Notes: generated from the letters alone by a model not told the origin. Positions 26,779 to 35,798 are shown, counted from the first letter of the stretch. The stretch: 64,000 bases of DNA from Pedobacter yulinensis (GCF_003029735.1 NZ_KZ686269.1:124001-188000); one strand, 5' to 3'. Numbers and translations are program-made.

Positions 26779-27167
26779 CACATGGTTTCCAGCTCTTCGC
26801 GGTTGCGTGGTCTCCAGAACAAATAATAGTACGCCAGGCAAAACAAACCGGTTAGAAATGGTATGAGTGCCAGGTGCTTGTAAGTGATCCATCCGCAGAC
26901 CGGCAGGTGGTCCACGCCCGCAAACTCGCTGATCATCCAGTAAGAATTGGCAGAGATCCAGAACAAAATAGCCAGGTTGTGGCAAAGTTCAGACATCAGC
27001 GCACGCGTGCGGTAGGCGATCACAATCGCAATGATGAGCGTTGGGAAGATCATCACAATGCCGAGCGGTTTCCAGATCAGGCACCAGCCAATGTCTTTAA
27101 GCAGCCAGAAAACGATGTGCAGGTTTTCCATCCTGCGGTATTTCAGTGGAATGGTATAGTTTGCCAT
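26778..27167 (-). CDS. Small membrane protein of unknown function
   Basis: The start at 27167 gives 129 residues (MANYTIPLKYRRMENLHIVFW). Hydrophobic helices lie at about residues 19-38, 40-57, 64-82 and 98-116. The MENLHIVFWLLKD segment is found in a small Bacteroidota membrane family without a known role, as far as I can recognise. It is convergent with the SusD gene and shares the terminator region. A start six codons upstream is possible. Confidence 0.6.
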   Translation of the reverse strand: MANYTIPLKYRRMENLHIVFWLLKDIGWCLIWKPLGIVMIFPTLIIAIVIAYRTRALMSELCHNLAILFWISANSYWMISEFAGVDHLPVCGWITYKHLALIPFLTGLFCLAYYYLFWRPRNREELETM

Positions 27168-27427
27168 GCTGCTAAAATAAAACAAAACCGCATCCGGGCT
27201 GTGGCGGGCTGCCCGTTTTTTTTAGCGCAGGTACAGTGTCCCGGTCAATGTTCTTCCCGCTGTACGCTGTAGCCCTCCTTCGTCGGGGCTGCCGCTGCCA
27301 TCGGGGCTAAACGGCACATTGACTGCTGCTTTGTACCGTCCGAACCTGCGCCGGCTGTTATGGAACTTTTAAAAAATTGACTGGATTTTACACCTTCGCT
27401 ATTTGAGATTATAACGATTTTTGAGCC

Positions 27428-27934
27428 ATGGTTTACCTGGACATGCTTCATGAGGGTCAGGCCGCCGCGGTGCAGGCCATGGCAAACAACGCGGCCATAG
27501 CCCGGTATCTCAAAGACGTTTTTCCGCATCCTTACCAGCTTTCCGATGCATATTTTTTTCTTGGCACAGTCGTTCCCCTGCATCCGGGACAGATTTTCGG
27601 TATTTACACAGATGAAGGGCTTGCCGGAATTGGCAGTACCCTGCTGCAGTCTGATGTTTATCGCCACAGTGCTGAGATCGGTTACTGGCTGGCCCAGCCG
27701 TTCTGGGGACGGGGTATTGGAACGGAAGCCGTTCGGCTGCTTACAGCCCACGCTTTTTCTATTGCAGGCATCACGCGTGTGTTTGCCGGGGTCTTTGCAA
27801 ACAATCCCGCATCCATGCGGGTGCTCGAAAAAAACGGGTACCGGTGTGAAGCCGTTCACAAAGCGGCCATCGTTAAGTGGGACGTTGTTATGGACGAGCA
27901 CCTGTATACCCTTCTCAAACCTGAACATCCATGA
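27428..27934 (+). CDS. GNAT family N-acetyltransferase (RimJ/RimL-like)
   Basis: This 168-residue protein has the acetyl-CoA-binding motif A region AEIGYWLAQPFWGRGIGTEAV (in part) with the QxxGxG/A pattern as RGIGTEA, followed by VFANNPASMRVLEKNGYR, the classic RimJ-type C-terminal segment. It transfers an acetyl group from acetyl-CoA to an amine; the substrate is unknown. Its stop overlaps the next gene by 4 bp, giving an operon with the two downstream genes. Confidence 0.85.
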   Translation: MVYLDMLHEGQAAAVQAMANNAAIARYLKDVFPHPYQLSDAYFFLGTVVPLHPGQIFGIYTDEGLAGIGSTLLQSDVYRHSAEIGYWLAQPFWGRGIGTEAVRLLTAHAFSIAGITRVFAGVFANNPASMRVLEKNGYRCEAVHKAAIVKWDVVMDEHLYTLLKPEHP

Positions 27935-28860
27935 AAGATAAACGCACGCTCGCCAGTCAGCTGGCACGCCGCCTGGACCTGCCAGACCCGGCAACGTTGG
28001 TCGCCGCAGGCGGCTCTGCCCTGAATACCCTGCTGCTGGCGGTTTTCCGAAAGCGTCTGGAAAAGCTCAGTGCGTCAGAACTGCTGCGCCTGTACCGCTC
28101 CAACCGCCACGTTCAGCCCGCTGCTACACCGGTGCTTCGGCTCCGGGAACAGGAATGTGCGGCATTGAGGCATTGCGAGACAGCGGGTTTCGACCTCGTC
28201 GAGCTCTCGCCGGCCGCGCAGCTTGGTTCCTGCTCGGTACTCGGCACCGTGAACCAGGACAAGATATTATCTGCCTTGCGGAATTGTGAAGTGATGGCCG
28301 ATGCCACGAACGCCCTTGCCCTGTACGATGCAGCTCGGACGCAGCAGAATGACGCTCACACGCGAAACTATGCCAGCGTGAGCCGGTTGTTGCGCACGCC
28401 GCCCGACCTGGTACCTGGTCATAGCCCTCACTTTTCAGTTGCCTGCCTGGTGTCGGCGGCGAAAGATCCCGGTAATTTTGTCTTTGAAACCGACGCGGTT
28501 ATCAGGCATGTCCGGGCCATCCGGATTATACTTACCGCCGTATTTGGCTTTACCCGGTTCCGGTGCGGCATCATACCGTTGCAGGGAGAGATGGGGCATC
28601 AGATTGCAGGAGTCTGTCTGCGTGCCCTGTCCAGGGATCTTCCCGATGTGCCGGCCGAACTGCGGGAGCCAGATCTGCAACAGCAGTACTACCGGCACAT
28701 CCGCTTCAAAGCAGATGTTTGGGCAGGTGGTTGCTGGAAGGAAGTTGCTGACGGCGGCCTTGTGGACTGGGCCGCGAAACTACTCGGCAACAGCAAGCAG
28801 CGTATGTTTACCAGCGGCCTCGGCTTGGAATACCTTTACCACCTGGGCAGCCATGGCTAG
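27931..28860 (+). CDS. Unassigned protein with class II aminoacyl-tRNA-synthetase-like patterns
   Basis: I do not recognise this 309-residue family with certainty. Conserved-looking blocks are LGSCSVLGTVNQDKILSALR (98-117), CEVMADATNALAL (119-131), HFSVACLVSAAKD (167-179) and GGLVDWAAKLL followed by TSGLGLEYLYHL (294-305). The last resembles motif 3 of class II synthetases (G-x-G-x-E-R), but the motif Arg is Tyr301, so ordinary ATP binding may be lost. It overlaps the GNAT gene by 4 bp and the AraC-like gene by 8 bp. A paralogue of a synthetase used for something other than tRNA charging is an inference only. Confidence 0.6.
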   Translation: MKDKRTLASQLARRLDLPDPATLVAAGGSALNTLLLAVFRKRLEKLSASELLRLYRSNRHVQPAATPVLRLREQECAALRHCETAGFDLVELSPAAQLGSCSVLGTVNQDKILSALRNCEVMADATNALALYDAARTQQNDAHTRNYASVSRLLRTPPDLVPGHSPHFSVACLVSAAKDPGNFVFETDAVIRHVRAIRIILTAVFGFTRFRCGIIPLQGEMGHQIAGVCLRALSRDLPDVPAELREPDLQQQYYRHIRFKADVWAGGCWKEVADGGLVDWAAKLLGNSKQRMFTSGLGLEYLYHLGSHG

Positions 28861-29656
28861 TGCGAAGGTCGTTTTCGAGAAACAAACGGGGCCATTTATC
28901 CGGCTCGTTGCGCCAGCGCCGGCCGTATCGGCCCTGGTCGATTATTATATTCTGATTGAGGTGCCCCCCGGGTGTACGAACGGCTTTCAGATTGTTGCCC
29001 TGCCGGGCCTGCACATGTTGTTGTCTGTACCGCTAACGGCGTTTCGAAAATCCGTGTTCGATCATTTGCGGGAAAGCCAGGACTGGATTGACCAGGCCAT
29101 GTTGCTTGGTAGCCTGCAGACGGCTGTCACATGTACCTATCCGCCCGGCGCCCGTGAGTTTGCGGTTAAATTTAAACCAGGCGTTTTGCCTTTGGTGTGC
29201 GGATTGAAAGCGGCGCATTTGTCGTCCTGTAACCTGCCGGCCAAAGATTACCTGCCCGAAGATTTGCTGCTGACGCTGGGGCAGGCGGGCAATATGGACT
29301 TAAACGCCAGGCGAATGGATGCCTGGCTCGAAAAAAATGCCCGTTCTGTTGCCCAAAACAGGAAATTGGTCGTCGTTGCAAGTGCCCTGGCCGCTGCAAG
29401 GGCAGCGCCGGGCCGGAAACTTCCGGAACTGGCCGCAAGCATCGCCATGTCAGCCGCTACGCTAAACCGGTATTGCCGTGAAATTCTTGATCTGAGTGCA
29501 TCCCGCTGTTTCAGCCTGCTGCGTTTCAGAGATGCGTTAGAGCTGTACCGCGATGCCGGCAGCAGGTTACCCTTCGAGGAGCTGGGGTATGCAGACTTTT
29601 CACATTTTGCAAAGGAAGCCAGGAAACTGACCCGAACTCCCCCTAAGGCGCTGTGA
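28853..29656 (+). CDS. AraC-like transcriptional regulator
   Basis: The start at 28853 overlaps the previous stop by 8 bp and gives 267 residues (MASAKVVFEKQTGPFIRLVAP in part). The frame is open much further upstream, but that part is a shadow of the preceding gene. The C-terminal third (about 165-260) has an AraC-type double HTH, with LPELAASIAMSAATLNRYCRE and LGYADFSHFAKEARKLTRTPP. The N-terminal part is a divergent sensor domain. It probably regulates its own operon. Confidence 0.75.
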   Translation: MASAKVVFEKQTGPFIRLVAPAPAVSALVDYYILIEVPPGCTNGFQIVALPGLHMLLSVPLTAFRKSVFDHLRESQDWIDQAMLLGSLQTAVTCTYPPGAREFAVKFKPGVLPLVCGLKAAHLSSCNLPAKDYLPEDLLLTLGQAGNMDLNARRMDAWLEKNARSVAQNRKLVVVASALAAARAAPGRKLPELAASIAMSAATLNRYCREILDLSASRCFSLLRFRDALELYRDAGSRLPFEELGYADFSHFAKEARKLTRTPPKAL

Positions 29657-29663
29657 CCCGCTG

Positions 29664-30125
29664 TTATAGTTGTTCAAGTGCGGCCTGGTAGGCCAGAAGC
29701 TCATCGGCCTTGGCAATAGATCCGTGCAGGTGAATTTGTTTCCACTCATCATTGCGGCGTTTATACATGCGGGTAATGTTCGCACTGGCAGTTATCGATT
29801 CGCGGCCCAGGCAGACCTCGATCTTTTCCGTGCCAACGGCGTAAAACAAGTCGTCGTTCATGAGTAAGGAGTAGTCGCAGAACTGAGCGCGAATGCTGGC
29901 CTTCCGGCTGAATATCCACTCATAAACGGTGCGGATGTTTTCCCAGCCGAAAGCAACCCGGCCTGCCGGACTTATGGCAATGGCTTCGTTTACCTGCATC
30001 CAGTTTTCGGCTACCGCCTCAATATTGCGGTTGTTGAAGCCGGCATAAAACTCTGAAATCACACGGAGCGGGGGAGGAAGAACTGCCGCCGGCTCCTGAC
30101 CACTTATTAGATATCCACTAGCCAT
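29664..30125 (-). CDS. SnoaL/NTF2-like protein
   Basis: This 153-residue protein resembles the SnoaL/DUF4440 side of the NTF2 fold: an N-terminal helix with FYAGFNNRNIEAVAENW, then AISPAGRVAFGWENIRTVYEW, and a C-terminal strand WKQIHLHGSIAKADELL. Such proteins form small conical pockets and act as isomerases, cyclases or ligand binders. No catalytic residue is certain here. It ends 7 bp from the convergent AraC-like gene. Confidence 0.65.
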   Translation of the reverse strand: MASGYLISGQEPAAVLPPPLRVISEFYAGFNNRNIEAVAENWMQVNEAIAISPAGRVAFGWENIRTVYEWIFSRKASIRAQFCDYSLLMNDDLFYAVGTEKIEVCLGRESITASANITRMYKRRNDEWKQIHLHGSIAKADELLAYQAALEQL

Positions 30126-30186
30126 TCATATGTTTTGGGTACAAACCTCTGATTTTAGAAGGGATTTACGGTTGCAAAAAGCCGAC

Positions 30187-30210
30187 AAATTGCAAGTGTC
30201 TATGCAATTT
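30187..30210. repeat. Inverted repeat upstream of the SnoaL-like gene
   Basis: AAATTGCA (30187-30194) and TGCAATTT (30203-30210) are perfect inverted arms 8 bp apart. TTGCAA also occurs just upstream, and related GACAATTTG follows at about 30221-30229. It lies between the stop of the 30235-30600 gene and the start of the SnoaL-like gene, so it may be an operator or a transcript-end hairpin. Confidence 0.4.
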
Positions 30211-30234
30211 TTACAATGTCGACAATTTGGTGAA

Positions 30235-30600
30235 TCAGGCCGGTATGCCCAATTGCTTGTCGCTCAGGTGAAAAGTAATACTGGATGCGACCGGTTCAGG
30301 CAGCTGAGACGGATCAATACAGCTCAACTGGTGCTGACCTACATTGAACTTCTCGATGAAAGTACCCCGGTTGTCGTCAAATTTAAGGTAACCCTGTTCA
30401 AAAAAGCGCTCCTGAACCAGTCCGGAGCTGTCTATGGAGCGAACAGCGAGGGGCTGAACCTGTAAAGTGTTCAAGTCAATCAATAACCATTGGTAAACCG
30501 ACTCATGCGGAGCTGCAGCCGGTAGGCCGGTTTTCCTGATTTCAACAATACAGATCGTATTTCCTTTTAGTGAATAAAGATAGTTGAATGCGGGTTTCAT
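30235..30600 (-). CDS. Hypothetical protein
   Basis: This 121-residue protein has no recognised domain. It has an alternating strand pattern (TICIVEIRKTG, YQWLLIDLNTLQVQPLAV, GYLKFDDNRGTFIEKF) suggesting a small beta-rich soluble fold, and no signal peptide. Amino-acid composition is normal for the organism, which supports a real gene. The 287 bp upstream (30601-30887) show no gene or clear promoter. Confidence 0.5.
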   Translation of the reverse strand: MKPAFNYLYSLKGNTICIVEIRKTGLPAAAPHESVYQWLLIDLNTLQVQPLAVRSIDSSGLVQERFFEQGYLKFDDNRGTFIEKFNVGQHQLSCIDPSQLPEPVASSITFHLSDKQLGIPA

Positions 30601-30887
30601 GTCTTGCCGAGATTGCGTTTTAAAACTGGCAAGATCCGGGAGGTTTACCAGCTACAAATTATCAACATTTCTGTCGCGAAAATTGTTTTGTCCACTATAA
30701 ATAAATTGTTCTGGACTGTGTGCCAGTTTATTGCATTGAAAAGTTGAAAGCTCCAGGTAGTGTGGAAACAGCGAGGAACCTGGACGCTTCGCCGGCGGCG
30801 GCATGTCACATTTACACCCAGCTCATGTCGGTTCCACACCCCTGAATACCCAGCTGGCCGAACTAAATTGTCTGAAATTATTTACTC

Positions 30888-31316
30888 ATGGAAAAATATA
30901 TTTTGGAACAGGATATACCCGTTGTGTACGTTGCTGCCCGCGAGGTCCCTGAAGGGATCGGCGCGGCTATTCTTGAAATGGAAGCTTGTTTAAAAGCCGA
31001 TGCCGGCAACCGCATTTTTTATGGGGTTTCGGGTTGCCGCAATGGCGAAATGTTTTACTGGGCTGCCGCAAATGAAGCCAGACCCGGCGAAGCTGAGCAG
31101 CTGGGCTGCCGCCGTTTCACCATTCCGGCTGGTAGATACCTCGCCAAAACGGTCCGTAATTTCAGGGAAGACATCCAGCAGATCAAGCGAACCTTTGAAG
31201 AGCTTCTCGACCAGCCGGGGCTTCAGACCGGCGGCCTTTGCGTCGAAATCTACATCAACGATGACGATGTTCGCTGCCTGGTGCAGATAGATGACGCTGT
31301 GGGTCGTCAGTCCTGA
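30888..31316 (+). CDS. GyrI/AraC effector-binding-like small protein
   Basis: This 142-residue protein looks like the GyrI-like ligand domain found at the C-terminus of some AraC/MerR regulators but without DNA-binding part. Its pattern is RIFYGVSGCRNGEMFYWAAAN, then LGCRRFTIPAGRYLAKTV and CVEIYINDDDVRCLVQI. Such stand-alone domains can bind small hydrophobic compounds. It lies 133 bp before the ECF sigma gene on the same strand and may be part of its circuit. Confidence 0.6.
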   Translation: MEKYILEQDIPVVYVAAREVPEGIGAAILEMEACLKADAGNRIFYGVSGCRNGEMFYWAAANEARPGEAEQLGCRRFTIPAGRYLAKTVRNFREDIQQIKRTFEELLDQPGLQTGGLCVEIYINDDDVRCLVQIDDAVGRQS

Positions 31317-31449
31317 ATAGCTGGCTCGGGGTGGCGCTAATGGCGGGTGAGGTCTTTTAGGAAACTGATCATTAAAATTCTATTTTTACACCGGCCGGCA
31401 AGGCATGGTTGCTGCTGTGTGCCGTTCATCAATACCTTTACATCCCGAT

Positions 31450-32298
31450 ATGTCCGAGAAATCCTTTACAGACTACCACAAAAAGCTGGTTCCTTACGCT
31501 TATAATATCCTGGGTTCAACAGATGATGCGCGCGATGCCGTGCAGGATGTGCTTATTAAACATCTTCAGGCACCAGACGGGCATGCCCTCAATGAGTTTG
31601 GCTACCTGGTGCGGAGTGTCGTGAATCACTCAATCAATCTTAAGAAAAGGAATGCCAAACTGGTCAGGGGAGAGGTCTGGCTTCCGGAGCCGGTCAGCAC
31701 GGAATTCGCTGACCGTTACCTTCACCGCAAAGAAATGATCAGTTACTCGCTTATGGTCTTGCTGGAGAACCTCAATCCGAAAGAGCGGGCAGTGTTTATT
31801 TTGAAAGAGGCATTCGATTATTCGCATGAAGAGATTGGCGGCGTGCTGGATATTGCGCCCGAAAACTCCCGGAAACTGCTTAGCCGGGCAAAACTGAAAC
31901 TGCAGGACCGCCACCATCCAGTCGCTGCTCATGGGAAGGCCACTGGTCTGGCCGGGTATATTCAGGCCATGCAGGCCGGGGACGTGAATGCGCTGGAGCA
32001 AATGTTAGCGACCGACGTTGTGCTCTATGCAGACGGCGGAGGGCGCGTAAATATTGTAAGCAGCCTGACCCGCGGATTGCAGCCTGTGTCTGACCTGATC
32101 CTGTATCTTTACAAAACTTATCAGGCCAGTCTGGAAATCAGTCCGATTGTGGTCAACAATCAGCCAGCGATACTTTTTTCGAATAACGGAACGGTTATCA
32201 ATTGCCAGGTGTTCGATCTTGACCCGGCCAGCGGGAAGATCAGGCAGATATTCTCAGTTGTAGATCCCATGAAGCTGAAAGGCCTGGAACAAGGCTAA
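31450..32298 (+). CDS. ECF41-type RNA polymerase sigma factor with SnoaL-like tail
   Basis: The start at 31450 gives 282 residues (MSEKSFTDYHKKLVPYAYNIL in part). Region sigma-2 spans about 5-70 (ILGSTDDARDAVQDVLIKHL) and sigma-4 about 105-155 (LNPKERAVFILKEAFDYSHE). Linker motif WLPEP (near residue 78) and the tail motif DGGGR (near residue 197) mark the ECF41 group, whose SnoaL-like extension takes the place of an anti-sigma factor in control. ECF41 genes usually neighbour a carboxymuconolactone decarboxylase, oxidoreductase or epimerase gene. Here the next gene is a DHFR-like reductase. Confidence 0.88.
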   Translation: MSEKSFTDYHKKLVPYAYNILGSTDDARDAVQDVLIKHLQAPDGHALNEFGYLVRSVVNHSINLKKRNAKLVRGEVWLPEPVSTEFADRYLHRKEMISYSLMVLLENLNPKERAVFILKEAFDYSHEEIGGVLDIAPENSRKLLSRAKLKLQDRHHPVAAHGKATGLAGYIQAMQAGDVNALEQMLATDVVLYADGGGRVNIVSSLTRGLQPVSDLILYLYKTYQASLEISPIVVNNQPAILFSNNGTVINCQVFDLDPASGKIRQIFSVVDPMKLKGLEQG

Positions 32299-32420
32299 AC
32301 CCAGGGGGCAGCGTGATGCGGGAATAATCTGCAGTTGGCCGGGGGGCTGCAGTGGCTTAGTTATCAACAGCTGACTTTCGCACGCATGATTTTGATAGTT
32401 TTATGGCTGTTTATATCACT

Positions 32421-32975
32421 ATGGAAAGAAAAGTAATGCTGTACATCGCGATGAGCCTGGATGGCTACATTGCAAAAAAGGACGACAATATCGACTTTCT
32501 GGGCATGGTCGAGCGACCTGGCGAGGATTATGGTTATGCCGCTTTTAAGGCCGGCATTGACACCGTGATCTGGGGCCGGCGAACTTTCGAAAAAGTTCGC
32601 AGTTTTGGGGCTGAAGAAATGATGCATCCGGATAAAAAACTGTATGTGATCTCGGCCTCCCGGACAGGTACAGAAGGTCATGCTGAATACCATCCCGATC
32701 CGGTAAGCCTGGTCATGGACCTGCAGGCCGCAGAAGGGAAAGACATCTATTGCGACGGTGGTGCCGAAGTGGTGTTTGCCCTGCTCAATGCGCGATTAGT
32801 TGACCGGATCATTGTTTCAGTCATCCCGCATTTGCTGGGTTCGGGGATCCGGTTATTTAAAGATGGCCTGCCCGAACAGGCACTGCGGCTCAGACAAAGC
32901 ATTGCTTTTCCCTCCGGACTCACGCAGTTGTGGTTCGACGTGCTGCGTGATTCTCCTGCCGCCACCGAAAATTGA
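32421..32975 (+). CDS. Dihydrofolate-reductase-family (RibD C-terminal-like) protein
   Basis: The start at 32421 gives 184 residues (MERKVMLYIAMSLDGYIAKKD in part); an in-frame ATG at 32403 is possible. The family pattern is clear: MSLDGYIA near the N-terminus, WGRRTFEKV, DIYCDGGAEVVFALL (the NADPH-contacting GG) and LVDRIIVSVIPHLLGSGIRLF. These are NADPH-dependent reductases of uncertain substrate in bacteria. It is downstream of the ECF41 gene, 122 bp away, and may be its target. Confidence 0.85.
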   Translation: MERKVMLYIAMSLDGYIAKKDDNIDFLGMVERPGEDYGYAAFKAGIDTVIWGRRTFEKVRSFGAEEMMHPDKKLYVISASRTGTEGHAEYHPDPVSLVMDLQAAEGKDIYCDGGAEVVFALLNARLVDRIIVSVIPHLLGSGIRLFKDGLPEQALRLRQSIAFPSGLTQLWFDVLRDSPAATEN

Positions 32976-33053
32976 GACGCAGCAACATAAAACTGAGACC
33001 GGACCGCAAGTAAAACCGCGAAGATTGTGTTTTATTTGAGGTAACAACCAGAT

Positions 33054-35798
33054 ATGAAACACTTTCAGAAATGCTGTGCAGGGATTATTCTGTCTCTTGC
33101 CTTTTGTTTGCCAGCCTCTGCCCAGTTGCCAGCTAACCTCGCCAATCCGGTATTGCCGCGTGTGGCTGATGCGGGCGTCATCCGGTATAATGGTGAATAC
33201 TACATTGGCGGCGTTTTTACCAACGGCGGCTTTTACCGCTCCCCAGATCTTGTTAACTGGCAGGGGCCAGTCCATGTCTTATCTATGAAAAACCAATGGA
33301 CGCGCGGCGCATCGGCCGGCGACAGCCAGATCCATGCGAGCGACATCACCTACCTGAACGGGACATTTCACCATTACTGGTCTGTCAATTACTGGGGTCA
33401 GGACCATCGTGCCGTGCATATTGGCCATGCCACTTCTGCAGCAATACTCGGGCCTTACCGGGAGCCGGTCAGCGATCAATGGTTCGAAAACCGGATCGAC
33501 CCCCAGTTGTTCGCGGACGATGACGGCAAGCTGTATTTCTATACGGTGAAATTCACCGATGGAAACACAATCTGGGGGCGGCCGATGAAAGATCCATGGA
33601 CTTTCTCCGGCGAGCCTGTGTACCAGTTTGCCTCGCTGCGGGGCACTTGGGAAACCCGTGATAACCGGGTTGCAGAAGGGCCATGGGTCATGAAATACCG
33701 GAACAGGTATTATATGATGTATAATGCCAATCACACGGGGCCTGAATGGGGTAATTATGCGCTGGGCGTGGCAGAAGCCGCTTCTCCGCTTGGTTTCGGT
33801 CATGGAAATAAATATGCACACCCCGTTGTGCAGTCAAACCAGGCCGATCTTGAAGACCGGTATGCCGACCTGCTGCGCAGCACGGGTAAAAATTTCAGTT
33901 TCAGTAACTCGGCAGCTGCGGGCTGGGAGCAGGCGGGTTTTGACGACAGCAACTGGAGCAGGGGGGAGTCCGGTTTTGGCAGCAGTAAGCTTGAAGGGTC
34001 TACCACCCGTAACGTGCGCAGCGCCTGGGCTTCCGGGCCGCTGTTCCTGCGAAAAATTTTCAGAGCGGGAAAGAACCGGGGTAACCTGTCCATGCGCATT
34101 CATCACGACGGCCCTGCAAAAGTATGGCTGAACGGGCAGGTCGTTTACGAACACCAGGGACGGAATTATACCCACCTGCTGCTTAATGAGAAAATACTTA
34201 TTAAGGATGATGGCAACGTATTGGCGATCGCTGCGCGTCCGGGCGCACGCTCGGCGTTCATCGATGTTTCGCTGTTTGATCTCGGCGCCGATGTCCCTGA
34301 CGATATCCTGTTCACACCCGGGCAGCCAAATATTGTGCGCGGGCCCAACGGCCTGGAATGGTGGCTTGTATACATGGCTAATAAAAACATGGAGCCACGT
34401 GGACAGTATATTAATCGGGTGCACTTCTTTGGGAACAAACTGGTTGTTGATGGTCCGACCGCTTCGCGCTCGGCCGGCTTCCATCCGGCACCCGCGGCAG
34501 CGGCTTTCAGTGAATTGTTCGAGCGGGAACAGCCGGGCAAATGGCGGTATGTAAGCGGTGACTTTGATGTCGAAAAGGGCGAGGCCAGGCATTCGGGCAA
34601 AGCGCCATTGCAGGCCTTTCCCGCGGCAAAGCCGTCAGTACATTACCTGTTCGAGGCGAATGTCAGGCCGGCCGGTAAAAAGCCGGCAGGCATCTTCGGC
34701 TGGTACCAGGACCAGAACAATTTCCTGCAGATCGGACTCGATCCCACTAAAAAAAGCTGGACCTGGCTGCGAAAACAGGGCAATGTAGTTAAGACCGGGC
34801 AATACCCGCTGGCTCCTGACTTTAATTTTAACGTGTACCACAAACTCGGCGTACAAAAAAATGCAGATGCCATTGTCATTGAGATTGACGGGCGGCCTGC
34901 ACCCGGCGGGCGGCTTACCGGCATTGCCGGATCTGGTTTGCCCGGAGTGTACAGCATGGAGCCCGCAACGGCGTTCGATGGCATTGTTTACACGATCGGG
35001 TGGGATGAATTCGGCTCCGATATCAGGGGCTGGGAGCCGCAGGGCCAAACTACAGCCTGGAAAAGAACCAGCCATGGGCTTGTTGCCGGGGGCGCAGCGG
35101 GTAACCGTGCCGTGTTCAAAGGAGATGCTGCAAAGGCTTATGAGTTCAGTGTTCAGATCAGTGCAGCGCAGCTGCGGGGCGCTGCCGGGATTTATGCGGC
35201 TTACGCGGGGCCGGCAGACTGGTTAAAAGCCGAGGTCGACTTTAAAGGCGGTACGCTGACCATTGGCCAAACTACCAGCGGCCGCATGCAGGAGACTATA
35301 CGGGTCCCCTTAGAGCGGGAACTACCACTTTACATCGACATGCGGAACACCGATATGATGGAAGAACATTTTACACCCGATCACCGCGTCCTGACCGACC
35401 GCATCTCGTTCAGGCATGAGAGAGAAGGGAAACCGGCCAATATGGAACTGTGGTGCCGGGACGGCGGCAGGTGGAGCAAGGTGGCGACGGTACTTAAACC
35501 GCACCCGGATCGTCCTGGGATCTGGCAGCTGCACTTTGCAGCGGTCGAAGCTGATGGTTTCAGGCTGGTGACCCTGGAGGAGCCCGGTCGCGCCTTCGCT
35601 GCGGAAAAAATTCTCGTCCGCCAGATTTCCAAGCAGTCATTCAATCTCCGGGCAGTGCGTGCGGGCGCTGACCTGCTTGTTTTCGCAGACAACGAGCTTG
35701 TGCATCAGGCGAAAGTCAGCCTGAAAGAATCGCGTGTTGGGCTGACCTCAACGGCAGCCGGTGTCAGCTTTAACGGTCTGACTTTCTTTGAAAGGTAA
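33054..35798 (+). CDS. Large secreted glycoside hydrolase family 43 protein with an inserted beta-sandwich
   Basis: This 914-residue protein has a signal peptide (1-23). The GH43 propeller shows its three acidic residues: Asp39 (RVADAGVIRYNGEYY), Asp149 (NRIDPQLFADDDG) and Glu208 (RVAEGPWVMKY). After blade four (about residue 264) a domain of about 148 residues intervenes (265-412). It contains WEQAGFDDSNWSRGESGFG and HHDGPAKVWLNGQVVYEHQG, a galactose-binding-like pattern, and the last blade resumes at ILFTPGQPNIVRG. Residues from about 485 form two or more concanavalin- or sandwich-type domains. GH43 enzymes act on arabinans and xylans. There is no SusCD pair beside it. Confidence 0.85.
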   Translation: MKHFQKCCAGIILSLAFCLPASAQLPANLANPVLPRVADAGVIRYNGEYYIGGVFTNGGFYRSPDLVNWQGPVHVLSMKNQWTRGASAGDSQIHASDITYLNGTFHHYWSVNYWGQDHRAVHIGHATSAAILGPYREPVSDQWFENRIDPQLFADDDGKLYFYTVKFTDGNTIWGRPMKDPWTFSGEPVYQFASLRGTWETRDNRVAEGPWVMKYRNRYYMMYNANHTGPEWGNYALGVAEAASPLGFGHGNKYAHPVVQSNQADLEDRYADLLRSTGKNFSFSNSAAAGWEQAGFDDSNWSRGESGFGSSKLEGSTTRNVRSAWASGPLFLRKIFRAGKNRGNLSMRIHHDGPAKVWLNGQVVYEHQGRNYTHLLLNEKILIKDDGNVLAIAARPGARSAFIDVSLFDLGADVPDDILFTPGQPNIVRGPNGLEWWLVYMANKNMEPRGQYINRVHFFGNKLVVDGPTASRSAGFHPAPAAAAFSELFEREQPGKWRYVSGDFDVEKGEARHSGKAPLQAFPAAKPSVHYLFEANVRPAGKKPAGIFGWYQDQNNFLQIGLDPTKKSWTWLRKQGNVVKTGQYPLAPDFNFNVYHKLGVQKNADAIVIEIDGRPAPGGRLTGIAGSGLPGVYSMEPATAFDGIVYTIGWDEFGSDIRGWEPQGQTTAWKRTSHGLVAGGAAGNRAVFKGDAAKAYEFSVQISAAQLRGAAGIYAAYAGPADWLKAEVDFKGGTLTIGQTTSGRMQETIRVPLERELPLYIDMRNTDMMEEHFTPDHRVLTDRISFRHEREGKPANMELWCRDGGRWSKVATVLKPHPDRPGIWQLHFAAVEADGFRLVTLEEPGRAFAAEKILVRQISKQSFNLRAVRAGADLLVFADNELVHQAKVSLKESRVGLTSTAAGVSFNGLTFFER

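Noticed and set aside
27245-27994. 249-codon minus-strand frame over the GNAT gene
   Set aside because: The plus-strand GNAT has clear acetyl-CoA motifs; this frame is a shadow.
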